From assembly GCA_017993715.1 (NCBI GenBank), contig JAGOME010000023.1, forward strand, positions 1 through 53,198: a DNA stretch of 53,198 bases, given 5' to 3'. This DNA comes from Phycicoccus sp. (lineage in GTDB: Bacteria; Actinomycetota; Actinomycetes; Actinomycetales; Dermatophilaceae). The notes under the pieces were generated by a model that saw only the letters and a program-made list of their open reading frames with translations, searched no databases and was not told where the DNA came from. Made by a program: the position numbers and the translations under genes. Positions 17,082 to 25,008 of the stretch are shown in pieces. The stretch's first letter is position 1, and every line of letters starts with the position of its first letter.

Positions 17082-18332
17082 ATGACCATCGACCCGTCCA
17101 GCTCCGATACCGGCGCGACCGCCTCACTCGGCGGGCGCCGACCCGCGCTGGCCGTGGGGGCGTTCGTGGCGGCATTCGCGCTGTTCTGGGTGACGTTCAC
17201 GTCGCCGGTGGCAGTGGTCCTCGTCGGCCGGACCGCCAAGACCCTCCTCCCCGCGACCGCCACGGTCCCTGCACGCAACCTGTCTGCCGACTTCAACAAC
17301 CACACGCTGCGCACCACCGACCGATATCAGGCCTATACCGCCGGCCTTGATCCCGCCATGGGATCCCTCTACGTCATGGGGTCATCCGAGCTCAGCTCGC
17401 TCGCTCGCCAGAATCCCGCGACATTCCTGCGCGACAACATCTCGGACCAGGACCTGTTTCTGTCCGGCCGCGGCTATGTCCAGTCGTTGCCGCATGCGCT
17501 CGAGTTGGCTGCCGTCGCCCCGGAACTGCGCACCAAGAAGGTCGCCCTGATCGTCTCCCCCCAGTGGTTCGTCCCTGGCGGAATCGCGCCCGAGGCCTTC
17601 GCGGAGGTTTACTCCGCGTCCTACTATCGCGCAGCCATGTCCAGCCCAGGACTGAGCCAGGCCACCAAGGAGCGCCTGTCGACGCGAGTGTCCGGCCTGC
17701 TCGGCCAGGCGCTTCCCGGGCCAGACTCGGTGGCCGATCTGCCGACACCGTCCGCCGTGGAGGCCCGAGCGGGGCTCGTGGTCGAGGCACTGGCAGAGAC
17801 CCAGCGGGCCGTGCCTCAAGTGCCCCAGGCGGGCCCGGCCCAGCCGGCTCCGGGCGTCGTTCCATACGCCGAATTCGACTGGGACGCAGCTCAACGGGAC
17901 GCGACCGCTGAGGGTGCCGCCGCGATCACGACCAACGACTTCGGAATCGATGATCACTACTACGCCACCTATGTCGAACCCCAACTCTCCGAGCTCAAAG
18001 ACAGCATGGCAACGGTTGACTATGCGGGCTCGTCCCCGGAGTACGACGACCTCGACCTGTTCTTGACGATCGCCGACGAGCTGGGCGTCGAGGTGCTCCT
18101 CATTAGCGTCCCGATGAATGCCGCCTGGTACGACTACGTGGGTTATCCCGAGCAGCGCCGACTGGTCTACTACGACAAGATTCGGGGGATCGCGGCCTCG
18201 CGGGGAGTCACCCTGGCGGATTTCGCTGCCGACGAGTCCACTGACTACTTCCTCTACGACGTCATGCATTTGGGATGGAAGGGGTGGCTGGATGTCTCGC
18301 ACGCGTGCATCGAGTTTGAGCGCAGCGCTTGA
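17082..18332 (+). CDS. dltD: D-alanine transfer protein DltD
   Basis: 416 residues with one N-terminal membrane helix (about 24-48) and an extracytoplasmic SGNH-like hydrolase domain. The catalytic Ser is in VMGSSELSSL (101-102) and the Asp/His pair is in YDVMHLGWKGW (Asp393, His396). Further family signatures are FLRDNISDQDLFLSGRGYVQSL, VSPQWF and MNAAWYDYVGY. It acts in the final transfer of D-alanine to the polymer outside the membrane. Start ATG 17082, five bases after dltC. The last codons abut the dltX-like gene. Confidence 0.95.
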   Translation: MTIDPSSSDTGATASLGGRRPALAVGAFVAAFALFWVTFTSPVAVVLVGRTAKTLLPATATVPARNLSADFNNHTLRTTDRYQAYTAGLDPAMGSLYVMGSSELSSLARQNPATFLRDNISDQDLFLSGRGYVQSLPHALELAAVAPELRTKKVALIVSPQWFVPGGIAPEAFAEVYSASYYRAAMSSPGLSQATKERLSTRVSGLLGQALPGPDSVADLPTPSAVEARAGLVVEALAETQRAVPQVPQAGPAQPAPGVVPYAEFDWDAAQRDATAEGAAAITTNDFGIDDHYYATYVEPQLSELKDSMATVDYAGSSPEYDDLDLFLTIADELGVEVLLISVPMNAAWYDYVGYPEQRRLVYYDKIRGIAASRGVTLADFAADESTDYFLYDVMHLGWKGWLDVSHACIEFERSA

Positions 18333-18336
18333 TTGG

Positions 18337-18519
18337 GTGGAGCGGCTCGGGGAGACCCCGCAGGTCAACCCCAGCAAGAAGGTGCTGCCGACGCCCACCG
18401 TGACGGGGCGGGACGTGGCGATCCTGTTCGTCCTCACGCTCGTCGTGCTGTGGCTGATCGTGGGCACCGCCATCTCGCTGCAGGGTGAAAGTGCCCCGTT
18501 CATCTACTCGGAGTTCTAG
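18337..18519 (+). CDS. dltX: DltX-like small membrane protein
   Basis: 60 residues from a GTG four bases after the dltD stop (an in-frame TTG at 18316 overlapping dltD is the alternative). One membrane helix (about 26-47) is followed by a short extracytoplasmic tail ending in Pro-Phe-Ile-Tyr-Ser-Glu-Phe. Firmicutes DltX is about 50 residues, has one helix and ends in a conserved FIYNEF-type motif that engages DltB/DltD, so the match in size, topology and terminus is strong. In Firmicutes dltX precedes dltA; here it closes the operon. Easily missed because of its size and start codon. Confidence 0.8.
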   Translation: MERLGETPQVNPSKKVLPTPTVTGRDVAILFVLTLVVLWLIVGTAISLQGESAPFIYSEF

Positions 18520-18587
18520 GCCGCGGCAGCCGGTTCCTGCCACCCGCACGGGTGACAGGTCCGGAGAAGTTGAGAACGAGCGGCCAT

Positions 18588-18605
18588 CGTCTGGGATCCG
18601 AGACG
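18588..18605. promoter_or_regulatory. hut operator, copy 3 (M20-hutF-hutI operon)
   Basis: CGTCTGGGATCCGAGACG, identical to copy 2. It ends 54 bases before the ATG of the first gene, nearly the same spacing as in front of hutH. Confidence 0.75.
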
Positions 18606-18659
18606 TCTCGCGTGGGTGTCAAGGGTTGTGGACGGCAGCGTTCGGTGTGGAATGGGGTT

Positions 18660-19901
18660 ATGCCGGTACGCGCCGTGGGTCCTGATGTCCGGGCCGAGTT
18701 CCGTCGGTTGTGGTCCGACCTGGATGCCGTGGGCAAAGACCCTGGCAGTGGCGGGTATCGGCGGTTCGCCTGGACCGCGGCGGACCAGTCCTTGCGGGAG
18801 TGGTTCGCTGGCGAGGCGGCTCGGCGCGGACTGGATCTAACGACCGACCGGGTCGGCAATCAGTGGGCCTGGTGGGGCGACCCCGACGCGGCCCTAGCAG
18901 AGGGGCGCCGGGGCATCGTCGCGGGCTCGCACCTGGATTCCGTGCCCGATGGCGGAGCCTTTGACGGGCCACTGGGTGTCGTCTCAGCCTTCGCGGCGGT
19001 GGATGCGTTGCGAGACAGCGGTTTTGAGCCCGTCCGCCCGATCTGCATTGTCAACTTCCTCGACGAAGAGGGTGCCCGATTCGGGATTGCGTGCGCGGGT
19101 TCCCGGTTGCTCACGGGAGCGCTGAGTGCCGATCGTGCGCTTGCCTTGAGCGATGCCGATGGCACGACCATGGCCGAGGCGATGGATGCCGCCGGCCACG
19201 ATCCGACGCAGGTGGGGCCGGACCCGGAGACCACAGGGCGCATTGGTGCTTTCGTCGAGCTCCACGTCGAGCAAGGCCGAGGTCTGGTGGACCTCGGACG
19301 CTCCGTGGCGGTGGGTTCGGCAATCTGGCCGCATGGACGCTGGCGGATCGACGTGCCCGGGGAGGCCAACCATGCCGGCACCACCCGACTGGCCGACCGT
19401 GAGGACGCCATGCTGGGCTTCGCGGCGACGGTGATCGCCGCTCGCCGGGCCGCTCAGGAACATGGGGGTGTCGCGACCGTCGGCAAGGCGCTGATCACGC
19501 CCGGCGGAGTCAACGCCATCCCGAGCGCGGTCTGCGCCTGGCTTGATGCTCGCGGCGAGCAGGAAGAGACCGTGCGGCGCATCGTTGCGGAGGTGTCGGC
19601 GATCGCGGATGACTTTGGCGCGACGGTGACCGAGGAGTCCTGGACGGGCAGCACGGCATTCGATGCGGCTTTGGTCAGTGTCCTGGAAGCCCGCCTGGGC
19701 GGGCTCCCCGTGCTCACCACCGGGGCCGGCCACGACGCGGGGATCCTGGCCAACGCGGGAGTGCCCAGCGCCATGCTCTTTGTCCGCAACCCCACGGGGA
19801 TCTCCCACTCTCCGAGTGAGTTCGCGGAGGAAGGCGACTGCCTTGACGGGGTCGCGGTCCTCGCTGCCGCGCTTGCGGGGCTGAGTGGAGCGCCTGCATG
19901 A
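18660..19901 (+). CDS. M20-family amidohydrolase (allantoate/carbamoylase type), likely N-formylglutamate hydrolase of the hut pathway
   Basis: 413-residue peptidase-M20 member of the allantoate amidohydrolase/N-carbamoyl-amino-acid hydrolase branch. Binuclear metal ligands are visible: AGSHLDSVPDGG (His91), FDGPLG (Asp102), LDEEGARF (Glu136/137), VELHVEQG and GAGHDAGILA. The segment PGEANHAGTTRL belongs to the dimerisation lid. Generic annotation would be allantoate amidohydrolase. However, it is the first gene of an operon with hutF and hutI under the hut operator, and no HutG is seen here. HutF makes N-formyl-glutamate, so I infer that this enzyme removes the formyl group. Its stop overlaps hutF by four bases. 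Confidence 0.88.
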   Translation: MPVRAVGPDVRAEFRRLWSDLDAVGKDPGSGGYRRFAWTAADQSLREWFAGEAARRGLDLTTDRVGNQWAWWGDPDAALAEGRRGIVAGSHLDSVPDGGAFDGPLGVVSAFAAVDALRDSGFEPVRPICIVNFLDEEGARFGIACAGSRLLTGALSADRALALSDADGTTMAEAMDAAGHDPTQVGPDPETTGRIGAFVELHVEQGRGLVDLGRSVAVGSAIWPHGRWRIDVPGEANHAGTTRLADREDAMLGFAATVIAARRAAQEHGGVATVGKALITPGGVNAIPSAVCAWLDARGEQEETVRRIVAEVSAIADDFGATVTEESWTGSTAFDAALVSVLEARLGGLPVLTTGAGHDAGILANAGVPSAMLFVRNPTGISHSPSEFAEEGDCLDGVAVLAAALAGLSGAPA

Positions 19902-21226
19902 CGACTTTCTGGTGCGCGGACGCGCAACTGCCGGACAAGATCGCCCATGGCGTGCGGATCCAGGTCGCAGACGGGCGGATCGAATCGGTGACCCACCGGC
20001 GCGGGCCGGATCCCGCGGATGTGCGCCTCGATGGTCTTGTCCTGCCTGGGATGGCCAACGGGCACAGCCATATCTTCCACCGCGCCCTGCGCGGGCGCAC
20101 TCATGGCGGCGGTGGCAACTTCTGGTCGTGGCGCGACGAGATGTATGCCGTGGCGGCGCGGTTGACGCCCGAGACCTATCGCCTTCTCGCTCGGGCCGTT
20201 CTGCTCGAGATGCTCACCGCGGGCTGGACTGCGGTGGGAGAGTTCCACTATCTGCACCACGGTCCCGGAGGTCAGCCCTACGCGGACCCCAACGCGATGG
20301 GCCAGGCTGTCATCGATGCCGCCGACGAGGTCGGGATCCGGCTGACGCTCCTGGACACCTGTTACCTGCATGGCGGACTCACCCCGCAGGGGCATATCCC
20401 GTTGGACGACGTGCAACAACGGTTTGCCGATGCCGACGTCAGCGCCTGGGCGACCCGGGTGGCCAAGCTATCGGACGGACCGCTAACCCGCATCGGGGCG
20501 GCCGCGCACTCGGTACGGGCGCTGACCCGGTCGGAGCTGGATGAGTTCGCCTCGGCCACCGTCGGCCGCCATGTCCACGCCCACGTCAGTGAGCAGCCCG
20601 CCGAGAACGCCGCCTGCGTGGCCTTTCACGGGCTCACCCCGACCGAGCTGCTCGCGGACCTCGGGCTGCTCGATGAGCGGTTCACTGCCGTGCACGCTAC
20701 GCACCTCAGCGATCGCGATATCGACCTGTATGGCCGGTCGGGCGCGTCAGTATGTGCCTGTCCCACAACGGAACGCGACTTGGCTGATGGCATTGGGCCG
20801 TTTCGCCGGTTGGCCGATGCGGGGGTCCCCCTGACCGTGGGCAGCGACCAGAGCGTCCTCGTCGATCCGTTCGTCGAGCTGCGTGGGGTCGAGATGCACG
20901 AACGACTTCACAGCGGCGAGCGCGGTCGTTTCAGTCCGCGCGAGCTCCTGGCCGTCGGCGGGGCGCATGGGTATGCCTCGCTGGGCTGGGGCGGCGGCGG
21001 TCAGATCGCGGCTGGGGCCCTGGCGGACTTCATTGCCGTCAACCCCAGCTCGCGACGCACGGCCGGGGCCTCGCTCGGGCAGATCGTGTATGCCGCCGGC
21101 GCGGGTGATGTGACCGATGTCGTCGTCGGCGGGACCCACGTCGTGCGCCGTGGCGAACACCGTCTGGGCTCGGTCGATGACCTGCTGGTTCAGGCGATGG
21201 CCCAGGCTCGCGGCGTGCGCGGATGA
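19898..21226 (+). CDS. hutF: Formimidoylglutamate deiminase
   Basis: 442-residue amidohydrolase that converts N-formimidoyl-L-glutamate to N-formyl-L-glutamate and ammonia. Metal site: [15 protein letters not shown] (His56, His58), [20 protein letters not shown] and [18 protein letters not shown]. The subgroup-specific segments [17 protein letters not shown] and [12 protein letters not shown] identify HutF rather than a generic deaminase. ATG overlaps the upstream stop (ATGA), and the gene overlaps hutI by four bases, so the three genes are translationally coupled. Confidence 0.95.
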   Translation: MTTFWCADAQLPDKIAHGVRIQVADGRIESVTHRRGPDPADVRLDGLVLPGMANGHSHIFHRALRGRTHGGGGNFWSWRDEMYAVAARLTPETYRLLARAVLLEMLTAGWTAVGEFHYLHHGPGGQPYADPNAMGQAVIDAADEVGIRLTLLDTCYLHGGLTPQGHIPLDDVQQRFADADVSAWATRVAKLSDGPLTRIGAAAHSVRALTRSELDEFASATVGRHVHAHVSEQPAENAACVAFHGLTPTELLADLGLLDERFTAVHATHLSDRDIDLYGRSGASVCACPTTERDLADGIGPFRRLADAGVPLTVGSDQSVLVDPFVELRGVEMHERLHSGERGRFSPRELLAVGGAHGYASLGWGGGGQIAAGALADFIAVNPSSRRTAGASLGQIVYAAGAGDVTDVVVGGTHVVRRGEHRLGSVDDLLVQAMAQARGVRG

Positions 21227-22425
21227 CGGACGGCGGGGTGGCCGGCGAGCGCGTGATGACCGGAGCGACGGTGGTGACGGGCATCGCCGAACTGGTGACC
21301 AACGACGGCTCCGGGCGCGGTGGGCTCGGGATTGTGCGCGATGCTGCGATGGTGGTCGAGGGCGGCCGGGTGGCCTGGGTTGGCTCGGATAGGGATGCGC
21401 CACAGGCAGATCGGCGGATTGATGTGTCGGGTCGGGCGGTCTTGCCGGGCTTCGTCGACTCGCACTCACATCTCGTCTTCGCCGGCGATCGTGCGGCGGA
21501 GTTCACGGCCCGGATGGCGGGAGTCCCTTATGACGGTGGCGGCATCGGCGTGTCGGTTGCCGCGACCCGGGCAGCGGACGAGTCGACCCTCACATCGCTC
21601 GTCGCGGGGCGCGTTGCCGAGATGCGCCGCCAGGGCACAACAACGGTGGAGATCAAGGGCGGCTACGGTCTGACGGTCGAGGACGAGGTCAAGGCACTGC
21701 GGATCGCTCGTGAATTCACCACGGAGACAACGTTTCTCGGGGCGCACGTGGTGCCCCCGGATGCGCGAGGTGAGCGGGCGGCATACCTCGATCTGGTGAC
21801 CGGCCCCATGCTGAGTGCCTGCGCTCCTCTGGCACGGTGGGCTGACGTCTTCTGTGAGCCCGCAAGTCCGCACGCGTTCGACGGGGAGGAGTCTCGCGCC
21901 GTCCTCGTGGCGGCCGCCAAGGCGGGGTTGGCACTGCGGGTCCACGGCAACCAGTTGGGCTTTGGCCCGGGAGTGCAACTCGCAGTCGAGCTCGGTGCGG
22001 CAAGTGTCGACCACTGCACCTACCTGTCCTCGCAGGATGTGTCGGCGCTCGTCGACGCGTCCGCGACGACGGTGGCCACGTTGTTGCCCGGGGTGGAGTT
22101 TTCGACGCGCTCGCCCTACCCGGATGCGCGCGGCCTCCTGGACTCCGGAGCCTCGATCGCGTTGGCGACGGACTGCAATCCGGGCACGTGCTATTCGACG
22201 TCGATGCCGTTCGTCATCGCCCTAGCCGTGCGGGAGATGGGAATGACGCCAGCGGAAGCAGTGGCGGCCGCGACCCTCGGCGGCGCCAAGGCGCTGCGGC
22301 GGACCGACGTGGGTCATCTGCAGGTGGGCGCGCGGGCGGATCTGGCGGTGCTCGATGCGCCCAGCTTTGAACATCTGGCCTATCGCGCCGGGGTGCCGCT
22401 GGCGCGGGCCCTCGAGCTGGCCTGA
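21223..22425 (+). CDS. hutI: Imidazolonepropionase
   Basis: Third histidine-degradation step: 4-imidazolone-5-propanoate to N-formimidoyl-L-glutamate. 400 residues, normal size. Metal ligands in [20 protein letters not shown] (His81, His83), [19 protein letters not shown] and [18 protein letters not shown]; the substrate segment IKGGYGL is also present. Last gene of the operon; a hairpin follows. Confidence 0.96.
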   Translation: MTDGGVAGERVMTGATVVTGIAELVTNDGSGRGGLGIVRDAAMVVEGGRVAWVGSDRDAPQADRRIDVSGRAVLPGFVDSHSHLVFAGDRAAEFTARMAGVPYDGGGIGVSVAATRAADESTLTSLVAGRVAEMRRQGTTTVEIKGGYGLTVEDEVKALRIAREFTTETTFLGAHVVPPDARGERAAYLDLVTGPMLSACAPLARWADVFCEPASPHAFDGEESRAVLVAAAKAGLALRVHGNQLGFGPGVQLAVELGAASVDHCTYLSSQDVSALVDASATTVATLLPGVEFSTRSPYPDARGLLDSGASIALATDCNPGTCYSTSMPFVIALAVREMGMTPAEAVAAATLGGAKALRRTDVGHLQVGARADLAVLDAPSFEHLAYRAGVPLARALELA

Positions 22426-22547
22426 CGTCCGCGGCGTAAGCCCCTGCGCCTGCCAGAGCATGGGCTGCCCACGCCGGGACAGAAGTCGTATCGAAACGAT
22501 TCGTTTGCCGGCAGGTCCGGGCAGAGGACTCCTTCGAGGGCAGCCGG

Positions 22548-22577
22548 CGCCTGCCGGGATTGCCTTAGGGGCAGGCG
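22548..22577. terminator. Hairpin between hutI and deacetylase gene
   Basis: CGCCTGCC (22548-22555) pairs perfectly with GGCAGGCG (22570-22577) across a 14-base loop. It lies between the convergent hutI and polysaccharide deacetylase genes, so it probably ends both transcripts. No U-tract. Confidence 0.5.
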
Positions 22578-22609
22578 TCGGCGGTCGGGAGTGCTTCGAG
22601 GGGCGCGTG

Positions 22610-23491
22610 TCAGCAGCCGGGGAGGGCCTCAAGGCGCCAGCCGGCGGCCTGGAGGGCAGGCACGAGCTGGCGAACGGCCTCCAGCGTCTGGGACCGGTCG
22701 TTCCCGCCGTCATGCATGAGGATGATGGCGCCCTCCTTGGCGCCGCTGTTCACCGCGTTGACGATCGCCTGAGTGCCCGGCCGGGACCAGTCGCGGGTAT
22801 CGATGTCCCACATGACCATCCGCTGACCCAGGCTGGCGAACATCGACGTCACGGCGGCATTCGTGGAGCCGTAGGGCGGCCGCGCACACGAGGTGCCCCC
22901 GAGGGTGTTGCTCGTCCGCGAGACCTGGTCGCGCCCGGAGTCGACACTCATGGCGGTCAGGGAGGGATGGGACCAGGTGTGGTTGCCCACTGCGTGACCC
23001 TCAGCGCGCACCCGGGCGACGAGGTCGGGGTGGGCTGCGGCCGACTGGCCGATCATGAAGAACGTCGCATGCGCCCCGTTGGCCGCCAGGACGTCGAGCA
23101 CCGATGGCGTCCACTTGGGGTCGGGGCCGTCATCGAAGGTGAGGTAGAGGACTCGGCCCTGGCCAGCCGTGACGGGCGCGGGGGGCGGGGCGACCGGTGT
23201 CGGGCGTGGCGGCGGTGTGGGTGTCGGTGTCGGCTTGGGTGCGGCGACCACCTCGATCTGGCCTGCCGTGGCCGAGGGGGACGGGGTCGGGGCGGGCGGC
23301 AGCGACGGGACCTCGGTCGGCGTGGGGCTCACGAGATCCTGCGGGGGCGTCGCGCTCGCGGCATTCTCGATGGCCACGGTCGACACGCCGGCTGCGCTGC
23401 TCTCGGCGGGGGCGATGACCCACGTGCCCACAGCCAGAGATCCAGAGACCATGAGGGCGCTGAGGAAGAACGAGTAGCGGGGCAACCGCAC
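22610..23491 (-). CDS. Secreted/anchored polysaccharide deacetylase (NodB, CE4)
   Basis: 293 residues from GTG 23491, which has GGAGG just upstream. N-terminal signal or anchor helix (about 5-28), a long Pro/Thr/Ser-rich spacer with repeated PTP (about 50-108), then a NodB domain. CE4 motifs are LTFDDGPDPKWTPSVL (catalytic Asp and metal Asp), NHTWSHPSL (metal histidines), ARPPYGSTN, DIDTRDWSRPG and the closing GAIILMHDGG. Likely substrate is peptidoglycan or another N-acetylated wall polymer, acting outside the membrane. The linker resembles those of wall-spanning proteins. Confidence 0.92.
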   Translation of the reverse strand: MRLPRYSFFLSALMVSGSLAVGTWVIAPAESSAAGVSTVAIENAASATPPQDLVSPTPTEVPSLPPAPTPSPSATAGQIEVVAAPKPTPTPTPPPRPTPVAPPPAPVTAGQGRVLYLTFDDGPDPKWTPSVLDVLAANGAHATFFMIGQSAAAHPDLVARVRAEGHAVGNHTWSHPSLTAMSVDSGRDQVSRTSNTLGGTSCARPPYGSTNAAVTSMFASLGQRMVMWDIDTRDWSRPGTQAIVNAVNSGAKEGAIILMHDGGNDRSQTLEAVRQLVPALQAAGWRLEALPGC

Positions 23492-23601
23492 AGCGCACCT
23501 CCACCTCAACCGACCAACGACGGCCCACCGTAACGCGAGGGGTAGGTGTGATAAAGGAGGCGCGCGCGACGGATGTGGTACTTGTGACGAATGATGCTCA
23601 A

Positions 23602-23661
23602 TCGAGATGACGTGACACGCCGACGGATCCGCGGATCCGTCGGCGTGTCACGTCATCTCGA
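23602..23661. repeat. 60-bp perfect palindrome
   Basis: From TCGAGATGACGTGACACGCC through the centre GGATCC-GC-GGATCC to GGCGTGTCACGTCATCTCGA, every base pairs with its partner. This gives two 30-base arms with no spacer. It lies between the 5' side of the deacetylase gene and the 3' end of the DUF4235 gene (both minus strand). It could terminate the latter, but its length and perfection exceed ordinary terminators. Confidence 0.9.
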
Positions 23662-23734
23662 CCCAGGGATGGGGCCCCGATCGGGGCGCGTCAGATCGGC
23701 AGGCGCTGCGGGCCTCAGCCGAGAGCGGCGGTGC

Positions 23735-24004
23735 TCAGGCCTTGGTTAGCGCAGCCGGCGCGTGCCCCGCGGACTTGGTGTAGTACGCCGCCGCCTTGCG
23801 CGTCGCGAACGTGCGGGCGGCACCGACGGCAAGCCCGGTGAGCGCGGCATACGCGACGGCCTCCCAGATCGGCGAGTCCGGGTCGTCGGGGTCCAGGTCG
23901 TCCTGGCCGAACGTCCGCCACACCTGGTCGGCGAGCTTGGTCGCGACGACCCCGGCGAGCATCGTGGCCCCGACGCTCATCACCTTCCACATCATGTTGC
24001 CCAC
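23735..24004 (-). CDS. DUF4235 small membrane protein
   Basis: 89 residues. MMWKVMSVGATMLAGVVATKLADQVWRTF and an acidic DDLDPDDPDSP hinge are followed by WEAVAYAALTGLAVGAARTFATRKAAAYYTKS, giving two short hydrophobic helices. This is the DUF4235 pattern of actinobacteria, function unknown. GTG 24004 has GAGGAG at proper spacing. It is transcribed away from the thiamine riboswitch. The 60-bp palindrome follows its stop. Confidence 0.85.
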   Translation of the reverse strand: MGNMMWKVMSVGATMLAGVVATKLADQVWRTFGQDDLDPDDPDSPIWEAVAYAALTGLAVGAARTFATRKAAAYYTKSAGHAPAALTKA

Positions 24005-24105
24005 GTCCAGCTCCTCGATCCGGCCTGATCAACGGGCGGTCCCGCTGATCCGTGCATGTCAGGGCCACTGTGGCACACCCACCCCGCGGTATGCTGCACG
24101 CGTCA

Positions 24106-24192
24106 ACGACAGGGGAGCGCGTCAGCGCTGAGAGTGCGGGCAACCGCAGACCCTCCACACCTGATCCGGTTCGCACCGGCGTAGGGAGTCGG
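24106..24192 (+). ncRNA. TPP riboswitch (THI element)
   Basis: The conserved core is complete: ACAGGGGAGC, then CTGAGAGTGCGG (CTGAGAG at 24128), CCGCAGACCCT, ACCTGATCCGG and the closing ACCGGCGTAGGGAGT. The order and sequence match the thiamine-pyrophosphate aptamer. A -10-like TATGCT at 24090-24095 lies just upstream. It sits about 100 bases before ykoE, so thiamine pyrophosphate represses the transporter operon. Confidence 0.95.
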
Positions 24193-24291
24193 GATCTCAG
24201 GCGACCACTCGGCATCCGCCCCACCACGGCGGCCGCGCACGAGGGTCGCGTCCCCGAGGTATCCATCGCGATCCCACGGGAGAAGAACATC

Positions 24292-25008
24292 ATGACCAGC
24301 ACCACCCCCCGTACCAGCGGGGCCACCCTCGACGGGCGCGCCGGCCGACTGCGCGCCACCGGCCAGCTCACCTCGTGGCGCACCGTCGACCTGCTCACCA
24401 TCACCTTCCTCGGCGCCGCCCTCGGCATCGTGTTCTGGGGCTGGGGTCAGCTCTACAACGGCCCCATCACGGCCCTGAAGATCGGCTACGCCCCCGCCAT
24501 GGGCCTGTTCGCCGGCATGTGGTTCATCGCCGGGATTGTCGGCGGCCTCGTCGTCCGCCGACCCGGTGCGGCCCTGTTCTGCGAGGTCGTCGCCGCCGTC
24601 GTCTCGATGATCCCGGGCACCGAGTGGGGTGCGACCGTCCTCATCGCCGGCATCCTCCAGGGCCTGGGCGCCGAGGCTGCTTTCGCACTTTTTGGCTACA
24701 AGCGCTTCGGGGTCGGCGTGGCCATGCTCGCCGGGGTGCTCGCCGTGCCGCTCGAGTGGGGCTTCGAGGTCGTCGCCTTCCCCGCCAGTTGGGCGGACAT
24801 CCCGGTGCTCGGTGCCTTCGCCGGCGGCGGCGGCTGGTACGCCGCCTGGCCGTTGGCCGACAAGTTCGCCTACGCGGGCTTCCTCGTCGTCTCCGGCGCG
24901 GTCCTGGCCGGGGTCGGCGGATGGGCCCTCACGCGGGCGCTGGCTCGAGCGGGCGCCCTCGCCGCCTTCCCGCCCGGGCAGGAGCTGCGGGAGCGTCGCG
25001 CTGTCTGA
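24292..25008 (+). CDS. ykoE: ECF transporter S component YkoE (thiamine/HMP)
   Basis: 238-residue integral membrane substrate-binding subunit of an energy-coupling-factor transporter. About six helices; LTITFLGAALGIVFWGWGQLYNGP, GMWFIAGIVGGLVVRRPGAALFCEVVAAVVS and GTEWGATVLIAGILQGLGAEAAFALFGYKR are typical YkoE blocks. The TPP riboswitch upstream identifies the cargo as thiamine or its hydroxymethylpyrimidine precursor. GGGAGAAG at 24279-24286 precedes ATG 24292. It partially overlaps the next gene. Confidence 0.93.
   Translation: MTSTTPRTSGATLDGRAGRLRATGQLTSWRTVDLLTITFLGAALGIVFWGWGQLYNGPITALKIGYAPAMGLFAGMWFIAGIVGGLVVRRPGAALFCEVVAAVVSMIPGTEWGATVLIAGILQGLGAEAAFALFGYKRFGVGVAMLAGVLAVPLEWGFEVVAFPASWADIPVLGAFAGGGGWYAAWPLADKFAYAGFLVVSGAVLAGVGGWALTRALARAGALAAFPPGQELRERRAV

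Noticed and set aside
14078-18332. Nonribosomal peptide cluster
   Set aside because: The adenylation domain is followed by MBOAT, a 79-aa carrier and DltD, which defines dlt; there is no condensation domain.
18552-18659. Upstream extension of the M20 gene
   Set aside because: It would run through the hut operator and adds 36 residues without family similarity; ATG 18660 gives the normal N-terminus.
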